Below, piece by piece: positions 27,583 through 36,708 of a stretch of 49,988 bases of DNA (its first letter is position 1; every line of letters begins with the position of its first letter). Both the position numbers and the translations under genes were made by a program. Source of the DNA: Actinomycetes bacterium. GTDB lineage: Bacteria; Actinomycetota; UBA4738; HRBIN12. Under the pieces are notes generated by a model that was given only the letters and a program-made list of their open reading frames with translations, was not told the origin of the DNA and made no database searches. The stretch spans positions 1-49,988 of the forward strand of contig JAJNBA010000007.1 in NCBI GenBank assembly GCA_021155985.1. The letters run 5' to 3'.

Positions 27583-28830
27583 ATGGCGCGAACGACCTCC
27601 CGGCTGACGTGGTGGGACCGACCCGGTCTCGAGGTCCGAGCCGGCCGGCTCTCCATCGCCGGGCGCGACGCCGAGTCGATCGCGCGCGAGCACGGAACCC
27701 CGCTCTACGTCCACGATCTCGTTCGGGTGGAGGAACAAGCACGAGGTCTCCAGGGCGCGCTCGGCGCCGCCGGACTCCGCCACCGGGTCCGGCTCGCGCT
27801 CAAGGCGCAGCGCGAGCCGACGTTCCTCGCGTTCCTCCGCGCCCTGGGCGCGCCGGGCTCCCCGGAGAGCGTCGGGATGGACGTCTGCTCGCCGATGGAG
27901 ATCAGGTGGGCGCTCGATCACGGCTGGGGGCAGGAGGAGATCAGCTACACGGGGACCAACCTGTCCGCCCGCGACCTCGACGCGGTGCTCACGGCGGGGG
28001 TCCACCTGAACGTCGACCTCCTCACGCAGCTGGATCGAGTGGGGACCCGGGCGCCGGGCTCGACCGTCGGCATCCGGATCAACCCGCGGATCGGAGCCGC
28101 CTACCCGGGCGGTGGCCAGACGTACGCGGGAGATCGGCCGACCAAGTTCGGGATCTACCCCGAGCACCTCGGAGAGGCCCTCGCCATCGCACGGCGGCAC
28201 GACCTCACGATCGACACGGTGCACGTGCACGCCGGCTACCTCTACCTGACCGACGCGCTCCCGATCGTCGACGAGACGATGCGGCGAGTGGCCGAGGCCA
28301 CCCGGAGCCTCGTGGAAGCGGGGTGTCCGATCGTGGAGGTCAACACCGGAGGAGGGCTCGGCGTCCCGTTCCGGCCCGGCGACGAACCACTCGACCTCGA
28401 GGCGTGGGCGTCCGTCCTCGCCCGGCACCTCGGGCCGCTCGACGTGACGGTCGGGACGGAGCCCGGCGAGTTCCTCGCGAAGCAATGCGCCGTCCATCTC
28501 GCGGAGGTCGTGAGCGTCGAGGATCGAGACGGCACGACCTTCATCGGACTGGATACGGGTTGGAACGTGATCAACGAGCACTTCGTGTACCGGATCCCCT
28601 ACCACCCGATCCTGTGTCGAGCGGCCGACGGCGAGCCCGTGGCCCGCGTCACCGTGGCGGGACACATCAACGAGGGGAACGACCTGCTCGCCGAGGACCA
28701 TCCCATGCCACAGGTCGAGGAGGGCGACATCGTGGCGATCCCGAATGTCGGTTCTTACAACGCGTCGATGACCTCCGTCCACTGTCTCCGCCCCGAGGCC
28801 CCGGCGGTGTTCTTCTCCGACCGCGCGTGA
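27583..28830 (+). CDS. Fold-III PLP-dependent decarboxylase (diaminopimelate/ornithine decarboxylase family)
   Basis: GTPLYVHDL, RVRLALKAQREP (Lys), VNTGGGLGVPFRPGDEP, GTEPGEFLAKQCAVHLAEV, GLDTGWNVINEHFVYRIPYHPI, AGHINEGNDLL. Confidence 0.8.
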   Translation: MARTTSRLTWWDRPGLEVRAGRLSIAGRDAESIAREHGTPLYVHDLVRVEEQARGLQGALGAAGLRHRVRLALKAQREPTFLAFLRALGAPGSPESVGMDVCSPMEIRWALDHGWGQEEISYTGTNLSARDLDAVLTAGVHLNVDLLTQLDRVGTRAPGSTVGIRINPRIGAAYPGGGQTYAGDRPTKFGIYPEHLGEALAIARRHDLTIDTVHVHAGYLYLTDALPIVDETMRRVAEATRSLVEAGCPIVEVNTGGGLGVPFRPGDEPLDLEAWASVLARHLGPLDVTVGTEPGEFLAKQCAVHLAEVVSVEDRDGTTFIGLDTGWNVINEHFVYRIPYHPILCRAADGEPVARVTVAGHINEGNDLLAEDHPMPQVEEGDIVAIPNVGSYNASMTSVHCLRPEAPAVFFSDRA

Positions 28831-29592
28831 CCGACCTTCCCATCGCCGAGCGGTGGTTCCGATCCGAGCGGGTGACCGACGCGATCACGCTGCTCGTCGA
28901 GGATCACCTCGACGTGTTCTTCGAGTCGAACGTCTGGCACGTCCGTGGGCGCGACCGCGACCTCGTGGTCGATACGGGCAACGGGATCGGCGATCTCCGG
29001 GGGGAGCTCGCCCCGCTGGCCGAAGGCCGGCCGATCGTGGCGGTCGCCACACATGACCACTTCGATCACATCGGGGGCATGCACGCGTTCGAGGAACGCT
29101 GGTGTCATGCGGCCGATGCCGATGGGCTGCGTGCGCCCGAAGGCCTCGCCCTCCTCCGGCGGGACTACCGACCCGGTCTGGGAGTATGAGATCCGCTGGT
29201 ACGGCTACGAACCGCCGGAGATCGTGGTCACGGCCCTGCCCGGCCCGAACTTCGACCTCGGCGGCTGGCGGACGTCGCCGACAGAGCCGACACGCATCCT
29301 CGCGGACGGCGACCTCGTGGATCTGGGGGACCGCGCCTTCGAGGTCCTCCACGTCCCGGGCCACACCGCGGGCTCGATCGCGCTCTGGGACGCCGAGGCC
29401 GGTCTGCTGTTCACAGGCGACACCGCAGCTCTCGACGACCCTCTGTACGCCGACGACGAGGCGGCGTTCGTAGCGTCGCTCGAGCGGCTCTCGGCCCTGC
29501 CGGTCGAGCTCGTCTGCGCGGGGCACTCCCGGCCGTTCGGTCGGGAAGAGCTCAGGGCCCTGATCGACGAGCAGCTCACGTCGCGCAGCTGA
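28827..29592 (+). pseudogene. MBL-fold metal-dependent hydrolase interrupted by an apparent +1 frameshift near 29160-29185
   Basis: Frame from GTG 28827 carries ATHDHFDHIGG; a different frame carries FEVLHVPGHTAGSIALWD, LLFTGDTAALDDPLY, VCAGHSRPF to stop 29592; together they make one complete MBL domain. Confidence 0.8.
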
Positions 29593-29601
29593 CGCCCGGC
29601 G

Positions 29602-31149
29602 TCAGGCGAAGCGCGCGGTGAACACGGCGTCGGCATCCGACCAACCGCCGAGCCCGAGACGGGCCACGAGCGAGCGGCACGAGCCAGCCCAGCCCGCCTC
29701 GGTCCGCCACTGCAGCATCAGTCTGCCGTTGTTCGACAGGTTCGCCTGGACCGACGCCGACTGCTCGGCCAGCACCTCGCCGGTCGCGCAGTCCACCTTG
29801 CGCACCAGCGGGTACCCGTTCGCGAACACGGACCCCTGTGGGTGTCCCCCGAGCTCGAGGATGATCGGGATCACGCGCCCCGCAGAGAAGACCGACGTGT
29901 TCGTGATCGGCCCGGCGATGTCCTCGAACACGACGTACTCGTGGGTCGCGGAGCCGACGTTCCCCTCCGCGTCCGTCCCGGTGACGGTGAACGCGTGCGA
30001 GCCCGGTCGGTTCGGCACGATCGACCCGTCCGCGACCGGTCCCCGGCAGGAGATCACGCCCGAGCCCCCGGCCTCATCCGTGCAGAAGTAGTCGGCGACC
30101 ATGCCCTCGCCGTCGGTCAGCACCGAGCCGTGCGCCGGCGACACGATCGTGACGGTCGGAGCGACGTCATCGGCGGGGCCGGAGGGCTCGAGCCGCCCCA
30201 CGCGGTTCGTGCCTTGGGCGCTGAACCAGATCGCGCCGTCGGCCCCGGTCGTGATGCCGGTCGGCGTGGCGCCCTCGCCGAGCGGGATCTCGACGATCGC
30301 GCCGTCGAGGCCGATCCGGCCGACGGCGTCGGCGGTGCTCTCCGTGAACCAGAGCGCTCCGTCGGCCCCCGTCGTGATCCCGCTCACCCCGGCTCCGGGC
30401 GTGGGGACCGGATAGGTCGTCAAAGCTCCTCCGGTCGTCATCCGCACGATCGTGTTGGATGCGCGAGCCGTGAACCAGAGCGCGCCGTCCGGACCGGTGG
30501 TGATCCACTGCGGGCCGCTCGCGTTCGGGGGGAGCGGGAACTCCGTCATCGTGCCGTCGAGCGTGATCCGTCCGACCACGTTCGCAGCCGTCAGGGTGAA
30601 CCACATCGCTCCGTCGGATCCCGTCGTCACGCTGAGCGGCGCGGCGCGAGGGGTGATCGTTCGCCACTCCGTGATCTCTCCGTCCGGGGTGATGCGGCCG
30701 ATCGCGCCGACGCCTCGCTGCGCGAACCAGAGCGCGCCGTCGGGGCCGAGCGTGATGCCCGTCGGCGTGGACAGGTCGCGGAGATAGAACTCGGAGAGCT
30801 CCCCGTCGATCGTGAGCCGCCCGATCCGGTTCCCGTTGTGCTCGGTGAACCACATCGCCCCGTCGGACCCTCGGGCGATGTCGTAGGGATCGACGCCGGA
30901 CTCGAGGGGGATCGACGACGACGATCCGTCGGGGGCGAGCCGCGTGATCTCGGCGGCCGCGCGACTGGCCACCCACGTCTTCCCGTCAGGGCCCGCGGCG
31001 AGTCCCTGGGGGAAGGAGTCCGACGCCGGCAAGTCGAACCAGGTGGGTTCGACGGCAGCGGCGGGCAGGCTGATGGCGCCGAACAGCGAGGCGAGGATCA
31101 CCAGCGCGGACCCCGCCACGATCGAAGCATGGTGCTTGCGCCGTACCAT
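29602..31149 (-). CDS. Secreted Vgb-family (virginiamycin B lyase-like) beta-propeller protein with C-terminal domain
   Basis: Signal peptide MVRRKHHASIVAGSALVILASLFGAISLPAAA; repeats of GPDGALWFTxxxxNxIGRIT-DGxxTEFPLP. Confidence 0.8.
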   Translation of the reverse strand: MVRRKHHASIVAGSALVILASLFGAISLPAAAVEPTWFDLPASDSFPQGLAAGPDGKTWVASRAAAEITRLAPDGSSSSIPLESGVDPYDIARGSDGAMWFTEHNGNRIGRLTIDGELSEFYLRDLSTPTGITLGPDGALWFAQRGVGAIGRITPDGEITEWRTITPRAAPLSVTTGSDGAMWFTLTAANVVGRITLDGTMTEFPLPPNASGPQWITTGPDGALWFTARASNTIVRMTTGGALTTYPVPTPGAGVSGITTGADGALWFTESTADAVGRIGLDGAIVEIPLGEGATPTGITTGADGAIWFSAQGTNRVGRLEPSGPADDVAPTVTIVSPAHGSVLTDGEGMVADYFCTDEAGGSGVISCRGPVADGSIVPNRPGSHAFTVTGTDAEGNVGSATHEYVVFEDIAGPITNTSVFSAGRVIPIILELGGHPQGSVFANGYPLVRKVDCATGEVLAEQSASVQANLSNNGRLMLQWRTEAGWAGSCRSLVARLGLGGWSDADAVFTARFA

Positions 31150-31201
31150 GTTTCGGGTATCGGCATCTCGGCTCGATCTGCGCACCCGGCGAAGGTCGCG
31201 A

Positions 31202-31225
31202 GGCCTCCCCCGGCTGGGGGAGGCC
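31202..31225. promoter_or_regulatory. Perfect 10-bp stem hairpin in divergent intergenic region
   Basis: GGCCTCCCCC-GGCT-GGGGGAGGCC, between divergent starts at 31149(-) and 31243(+). Confidence 0.4.
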
Positions 31226-31242
31226 GAGAGTATGCTCCGCCG

Positions 31243-32472
31243 ATGCCATCGGCCGAACCGCTCGTGGTGATCGCCGGCCGCGTGCTGGATGTATCGACCG
31301 GCGAGGTGCTCACCGACCGGGCCCTCGTGATCGACGGCGATCGCGTCCGCGACGTGGTCGAGGCAGGTGCGGCCCCACAGGGCCGGACCATCGATCTGTC
31401 CGGACGGACGGTCCTCCCCGGCATGATCGATTGTCACGCCCACCTGATCGGAGAGATGGATGACGGCCAGGGGTACGCCTACCTCCTGACGCGCTCCTCC
31501 GCCCAGGAGGCCCTCACGGGGGTCACGAACGCGCGCGCCACCCTGCTCGGTGGCTTCACCACCGTCCGCGACGTGGGGACGTTCCACGCGTTCGTGGATC
31601 TCGCGCTCCGTGATGCGATCGAGGAAGGCAGGCTCGTCGGGCCTCGGATGATGTGCGCGGGAGCGTATGTGACAAGCCCCGGCGGGGGCGGGGACATCAC
31701 CGGCCTCCCGCCCGACGTGCCGGTGCCGAGCGAGCTCCGGATGGGCGTGTCCACCGGCCCCGATCAGGTGCGTGCCAACGTCAAGCGGATCTTCGAGGCG
31801 GGCGCCGACTTCATCAAGGTGATCGCGACGGGCGCGGTCCTCACGTCGGGGACGAACCCGGGCGAGCCCGAGTTGACCGAGGAGGAGATCCGCGCGGCCG
31901 TGGAGGAGGCCGAGGCCCGGGGGACGCACGTCGCGGCCCACGCGCACGGAGCCGAGGGCGCGAAGCGGGCGATCCGCGCCGGCGTCCGCTCGATCGAGCA
32001 CGGCTGCTTGATCGACGACGAGACGATCGACCTGATGCTCGAGCGGGGGACCTACCTCGTCTGCGACATGTTCGACGGCGATTGGATGATCCAAGAGGGT
32101 CCCCGCCTGGGGTACTCGGACGAGGTGATGCGGAAGACCGAGATGACGAACGACGCGCAGCGCGAGAACTTCGCCAAGGCCGTCAAGGCGGGCGTCAGGA
32201 TCGCCTTCGGGACGGACTCCGGGATCTATCCACACGGGATGAATGCGAGGAACCTCGCCTTCCACGTGCGGTTCGGCCAGACGCCGATGGAGGCGATCCG
32301 CAGCGCGACCCTCGGCGCGGCCGAGCTCCTGGGTTGGGACGACCGCGTCGGGTCCCTGCGACCGGGCCTGTTCGCCGACCTGATCGCGGTCGACGGCGAT
32401 CCGCTCGACGACGTGACGGTGCTCGAGGACGTTCCCTTCGTGATGAAGGGCGGTCAGGTCGTCAAAGGTTGA
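31243..32472 (+). CDS. Amidohydrolase family protein (imidazolonepropionase/prolidase-like)
   Basis: VLPGMIDCHAHLIGE, GADFIKVIATGAV, HVAAHAHG, SIEHGCLID, IAFGTDSGIYPHG, LRPGLFADLIAVDGDPLDDV. Confidence 0.88.
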   Translation: MPSAEPLVVIAGRVLDVSTGEVLTDRALVIDGDRVRDVVEAGAAPQGRTIDLSGRTVLPGMIDCHAHLIGEMDDGQGYAYLLTRSSAQEALTGVTNARATLLGGFTTVRDVGTFHAFVDLALRDAIEEGRLVGPRMMCAGAYVTSPGGGGDITGLPPDVPVPSELRMGVSTGPDQVRANVKRIFEAGADFIKVIATGAVLTSGTNPGEPELTEEEIRAAVEEAEARGTHVAAHAHGAEGAKRAIRAGVRSIEHGCLIDDETIDLMLERGTYLVCDMFDGDWMIQEGPRLGYSDEVMRKTEMTNDAQRENFAKAVKAGVRIAFGTDSGIYPHGMNARNLAFHVRFGQTPMEAIRSATLGAAELLGWDDRVGSLRPGLFADLIAVDGDPLDDVTVLEDVPFVMKGGQVVKG

Positions 32473-32532
32473 GCGGACCAGGGTGCCGGCGTCTGCCATG
32501 ATGACGCGCGTCCGCACGAGGGAGTCGAGCCG

Positions 32533-33861
32533 ATGAGCGAAGTCCAGCCGCTGTCCGCCGCCGAGATCGTCGAGAAGTCGAAGCGCTACACCCTCTACGA
32601 CTGGCAGGCCCAGTCGAAGGCTTCGCCGATCGCGGTGGATCGAGCCGAGGGCGTGTACTTCTGGGACGTCGAGGGCACGCGCTACCTCGACTTCAACTCA
32701 CAGTTGATGGGCGTGAACATCGGGCACGGAGACAAGCGCGTGGCCGATGCGATCGCGCGGCAGGCGGAGAAGCTCCCGTACATCTCGCCGTTCATGGCGT
32801 ACGAGACGCGCGCGCGGCTCGGAGAGAAGCTCGCCACGCTCTGGCCCGGCGACCTCGAGAAGACGTTCTTCACGCTCGGGGGCGCCGAGGCGAACGAGAA
32901 CGCGATCCGGATCGCGAAGGCGTTCACAGGGCGGCAGAAGATCCTGGCCCGGTACCGCTCGTACCACGGCGCCACCTACGCCACGATCAACCTCACCGGC
33001 GACCCACGCCGCTGGGCGAATGAGAACCCGCCGATGCCCGGGATCGTGCACGTGCTGGATCCGTACCGCGGGACGGTGCGTGGCATGGAGGACGCGGCCA
33101 CGGCCCTCGCCACGCTCGAGGAGACGATCGAGCTCGAGGGCCCGCAGACGATCGCGGCCTTCATCCTCGAAACCGTCACGGGTACGAACGGCATCCTGAT
33201 CCCGCCCGACGGCTACCTCGGGGGCGTCCGCGAGCTTTGCGACCGTCACGGCATCTTGTTCATCGCCGACGAGATCATGTGCGGGTTCGGACGAACGGGC
33301 GAGTGGTTCGCGGTGAACCACTACGACCTCGTGCCGGACCTGATGACGGCCGCCAAGGGTCTGACCTCGTCCTACCTGCCGCTCGGGGCCGTCGCCATCA
33401 AGCCCGAGATCGCCGCTCACTTCGAGGAGAACGTGTTCTACGGCGGGCTGACCTATAACTCCCACCCGTTGTCGTGCGCGGCGGCGATCGCCGCGATCCA
33501 GGTCCTCGAGGAGGACGATCTCGTCGGGAACGCGAAGCGGCTGGACCCGGTGATGCGCCGGCATCACGAGGAGCTGATGGCGAAGCACCCGAGCGTGGGC
33601 CGCGTCCGCAATATCGGCCTCTTCGGGATCGTCGAGCTCGTCAAGAACCGGGACACGATGGAGCCGCTCTCGCCCTTCAACGTCGTGAACGAGACGATGC
33701 AGGCCGTGAACAAGGCGCTGCTCGAGCGAGGCCTGTTCACGATGATCCGATTCAACGGCATCATGACGAACCCGCCGCTCTGCGTCACGGAGGAGCAGCT
33801 GGACGACGGGTTCGCGATCGTCGACGACGTCCTCGACATCGCCGACGCTGCGACCGGTTGA
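32533..33861 (+). CDS. Class-III PLP aminotransferase (third copy, distinct subfamily)
   Basis: FIADEIMCGFGRTGEWFAV, LMTAAKGLTSSYLPLGAVAI (Lys), TYNSHPLSCAAAIA. Confidence 0.88.
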   Translation: MSEVQPLSAAEIVEKSKRYTLYDWQAQSKASPIAVDRAEGVYFWDVEGTRYLDFNSQLMGVNIGHGDKRVADAIARQAEKLPYISPFMAYETRARLGEKLATLWPGDLEKTFFTLGGAEANENAIRIAKAFTGRQKILARYRSYHGATYATINLTGDPRRWANENPPMPGIVHVLDPYRGTVRGMEDAATALATLEETIELEGPQTIAAFILETVTGTNGILIPPDGYLGGVRELCDRHGILFIADEIMCGFGRTGEWFAVNHYDLVPDLMTAAKGLTSSYLPLGAVAIKPEIAAHFEENVFYGGLTYNSHPLSCAAAIAAIQVLEEDDLVGNAKRLDPVMRRHHEELMAKHPSVGRVRNIGLFGIVELVKNRDTMEPLSPFNVVNETMQAVNKALLERGLFTMIRFNGIMTNPPLCVTEEQLDDGFAIVDDVLDIADAATG

Positions 33862-33874
33862 CCGAGAGCTGCTT

Positions 33875-34198
33875 TCAGGCGCCGGTGGCCGCCCAGCGGT
33901 CGGCCCACGTGGCCAGGCCGTCGATCACCTTCGCGAGCTCGCGCCCCCGCTCCGTCAGGGAGTACTCGATCAGCACCGGTGTCGAGGGCGTGACCGCTCG
34001 CGTAAGGATGCCCGCCGACTCCAGATCCCGGAGTCGATCGGATAGCACGGTGTCGGAGATCTCCGGGATCGCCGTGCGCACGACCGAGTAGCGGCTTGGC
34101 CCACCGAGGAGCACCCACACGATCTGCGGCACCCAGCGTTGCCCGACGAGCTGGGCCGCACGCTGGAAGCTCTCGCAGACCGCGCGTTCCGTATCCAT
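33875..34198 (-). CDS. HxlR family winged-helix transcriptional regulator
   Basis: Single N-terminal Cys (CESFQRAAQLVGQRWVPQIVWVLLGGPSRYSVVRTAIPEISDTVLSDRLRDLESAGILTR...IEYSLTERGRELAKVIDGLATWAD). Confidence 0.88.
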   Translation of the reverse strand: MDTERAVCESFQRAAQLVGQRWVPQIVWVLLGGPSRYSVVRTAIPEISDTVLSDRLRDLESAGILTRAVTPSTPVLIEYSLTERGRELAKVIDGLATWADRWAATGA

Positions 34199-34206
34199 AG
34201 CCGAAT

Positions 34207-34237
34207 CTTAGCTGCTCAGGGCTTCTATGATGCTAAG
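34207..34237. promoter_or_regulatory. Inverted repeat between divergent HxlR and YceI genes, candidate HxlR operator
   Basis: CTTAGC (34207-34212) and GCTAAG (34232-34237), perfect 6-bp arms, 19-nt spacer, AT-richer than surroundings. Confidence 0.4.
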
Positions 34238-34319
34238 GAATACAGAGTGACTCCCCGCCGTTCTGGGTACGAGACCGAGGACGTCCTCCGGCGTCCGTGC
34301 GAAGGGAGAGTGTTCTGCG

Positions 34320-34886
34320 ATGGCAGAAGCGACGAAGGAGATCGGGGGCCTCCCGTTGCCGCCCCCCGGCAAGTACGAGCTCGACATCGCCCACACGGCG
34401 GTGGAGTTCGTCGCCCGCCACATCCTCACGAGGGTTCGGGGCCGTTTCACGGAATTCTCGGGATGGATCGACGTCGCGGAGAACCCGGAAGAGTCCTCCG
34501 CCCACGTCGAGATCAAGACCGCGAGCATCCAGACCAACACGGAGCAGCGGGACGAGCACCTGAAGAGCGATGACTTCCTGAACGTCGAGCGGTGGCCCGT
34601 GATGACGTTCGCGAGCACCGCGGTGAGGCACACCGGGGGAGCCACGTTCGAGCTCGACGGGGAACTCACGATCCGTGACGTGACCCGTTCCGTGACGCTC
34701 ATCGGTGAGTATCTCGGGACCGAGACGAACCCCTACGGGAAGACCGTCTTGGCCGCGACCGCGAAGACGACGCTCGAGCGCGAGGACTGGAACGTGAACT
34801 GGAACATGGTCCTCGAGACCGGCGGCTTCCTCGTCGGCAAGACGGTCGACCTCGAGATCGAGGTCGAAGCGCTGAAGACCGGCTGA
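34320..34886 (+). CDS. YceI family protein
   Basis: GKYELDIAHTAVEFVARHILTRVRGRFTEFSGWIDV...IKTASIQTNTEQRDEHLKSDDFLNVERWPVMTFAST. Confidence 0.92.
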   Translation: MAEATKEIGGLPLPPPGKYELDIAHTAVEFVARHILTRVRGRFTEFSGWIDVAENPEESSAHVEIKTASIQTNTEQRDEHLKSDDFLNVERWPVMTFASTAVRHTGGATFELDGELTIRDVTRSVTLIGEYLGTETNPYGKTVLAATAKTTLEREDWNVNWNMVLETGGFLVGKTVDLEIEVEALKTG

Positions 34887-34896
34887 GACCGTTGCG

Positions 34897-35505
34897 TCAC
34901 GGGGGCGTCGGGAACGGTCCCGACGCCCCCGGTTCGTACGAGATGAGCTCGAAGGCTCGGTCGTAGCGGACGACGACGTCGTCCGCCACCCAGAGATCGC
35001 TCGACCAGTCGGTCGCGAGCGCGGTGTAGCGCCATCGAGCCGCGAGGAACGTGCCGGTCGGCGTCTCGACCGATTCGCGTCGGATCAGCTCGTACCGTTG
35101 CCGCATCGGAACCGGTTCGACGGTGACGGGCTCGAGGAAGAGGACGTCGATCTCGCTGGTCCCCTCCAATCGTTGCGCCGTGATCGCGTTGAAGGCGGGC
35201 GAGAGGTAGTCCAGGTGCATCTCCGGTCCCCACGCCATCTCGACCTTCTGCCCGTCTCGGACACCTTCGAGTGAGTCCCCGCGCGCCTCGAGGAGGGTCG
35301 CGTGCGATCCGGTCTCGATCCTCGTCCGGACGATCCGCCACGAGGCGTCGACCACGACGTCGACCGTCTCTCGATGGAGCGTGGGCTCACCGCGCTCGAT
35401 CTCGGAGACGTACCGCCAACCCATCGGGCCGGGGGCGCAGCGGAAGTCCTCCGTCCCGACGACGTCACCGCCCCGCCCGCGCACCGAGTACCGGCCGCTC
35501 GGCAC
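34897..35505 (-). CDS. Conserved-looking hypothetical protein, 202 aa
   Basis: GTG start 2 nt from the end of the upstream acyl-CoA dehydrogenase; normal codon pattern; no family recognised. Confidence 0.55.
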   Translation of the reverse strand: MPSGRYSVRGRGGDVVGTEDFRCAPGPMGWRYVSEIERGEPTLHRETVDVVVDASWRIVRTRIETGSHATLLEARGDSLEGVRDGQKVEMAWGPEMHLDYLSPAFNAITAQRLEGTSEIDVLFLEPVTVEPVPMRQRYELIRRESVETPTGTFLAARWRYTALATDWSSDLWVADDVVVRYDRAFELISYEPGASGPFPTPP

Positions 35506-35506
35506 G

Positions 35507-36664
35507 TCAGACCTGCGGCTGGAGCCCGAGGTCCCGCGCGATCACCAGGCGGAGGATCTCACTCGTGCCCTCGCCGATCTCGAGCACCTTCGCGTCGCGG
35601 TACGCACGGGCGACCGGGAACTCCTCCGTGTAGCCGTAGCCGCCGTGCACTTGGATCGCCTCGCGCGCCACGTCGACGGCGGTCTCGCTCGCGCGGAGCT
35701 TCGCGATCGCGGCCTCCGTGGTGTACGGCTGTCCCCGATCCTTCAGCCAGGCCGCCCGGTACGTCAGCAGTCGCGACGCCTCGATCGCGGCGCGCATGTC
35801 GGCGAGCTTGAACGCGATCGCCTCGTAGTTCCCGATCGGCCGTCCGAATGCTTCACGATCCTTCGCGTAGCGCACGCTGGCATCGAGGCACCCCTGGGCG
35901 AGCCCTACCGAGAGCGCCGCGATCGAGATCCGCCCGTCGTCCAGTGCCGCGAGGCACTGCGCAAGGCCTCTCCCACGCTCCCCGAGGAGGTGATCCTCGG
36001 GGACCCGGCATCCCTCGAACGAGAGCTCGTGGGTGTCGCTCGATCGCCACCCCAGCTTCCGGTAGGGGGCACCGACCGAGAACCCGGGCGCGTCGGCCGG
36101 CACGACGATCGTGGAGACGCCGTTGGCTCCCGCATCGTCTCCCGTGCGACACGCCACCACCACGAACCCGGTGATCGGGGTCCCGCTGTTCGTGATGAAC
36201 GACTTCGATCCGTCGATCACCCAGCTCCCGGCGTCGAGTCGGGCTTTCGTCCGGAGCGCGGCGGCGTCCGATCCGCTCCCCGGCTCCGTGAGGCCGAACC
36301 CCGCGAGCATCTCGCCCGCGGCGATCGGGGGAAGCCACCGCTGCCGCTGCTCGGTGCTCCCGTAGCGCGCGATCATCCCCGCGGCCAGTCCCGACGCGAC
36401 CGAGACCGTGACCGCGACGCTCGCGTCGGCCCTGCCCAGCTCCTCGATCACGAGCGCCCAGGTGACGGCGTCCGCTCCGAGGCCCCCGTGCTCCTCGGGG
36501 ATCGGAACACCGCAGATCCCGAGCTCGCCCAGCTTCTTCACGATGTCGAGGGGGAGCTCCTCGTGCTCGTCGCGCTCGCCGGCGCCCGGCGCGATCTCCT
36601 GGGTGGCGAATTCCCGGACGAGATCGCGGACCTGCTGCTGCTCCGGCGTCAGCTCGAACTCCAT
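35507..36664 (-). CDS. Acyl-CoA dehydrogenase
   Basis: FELTPEQQQVRDLVREFA, FGLTEPGSGSDAAALRTKA, KSFITNSGTP, YAKDREAFGRPIGNYEAIAFKLADM, IQVHGGYGYTEEFPVARAYRDAKVLEIGEGTSEI. Confidence 0.94.
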   Translation of the reverse strand: MEFELTPEQQQVRDLVREFATQEIAPGAGERDEHEELPLDIVKKLGELGICGVPIPEEHGGLGADAVTWALVIEELGRADASVAVTVSVASGLAAGMIARYGSTEQRQRWLPPIAAGEMLAGFGLTEPGSGSDAAALRTKARLDAGSWVIDGSKSFITNSGTPITGFVVVACRTGDDAGANGVSTIVVPADAPGFSVGAPYRKLGWRSSDTHELSFEGCRVPEDHLLGERGRGLAQCLAALDDGRISIAALSVGLAQGCLDASVRYAKDREAFGRPIGNYEAIAFKLADMRAAIEASRLLTYRAAWLKDRGQPYTTEAAIAKLRASETAVDVAREAIQVHGGYGYTEEFPVARAYRDAKVLEIGEGTSEILRLVIARDLGLQPQV

Positions 36665-36708
36665 CGGTCGAGAGTACCGACTTCCGGTATGGAGCCCCAT
36701 GCGAGAGG

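Noticed and set aside
30170-31000. Regularly recurring DNA motif resembling a direct-repeat array
   Set aside because: Repeats encode beta-propeller blades (GxDGAxWFT) and are degenerate; no CRISPR repeat/spacer pattern.
31150-32517. N-terminal extension of the Vgb-like ORF antisense to the amidohydrolase
   Set aside because: Signal peptide start at 31149 is convincing and the extension is a shadow of the + strand gene.
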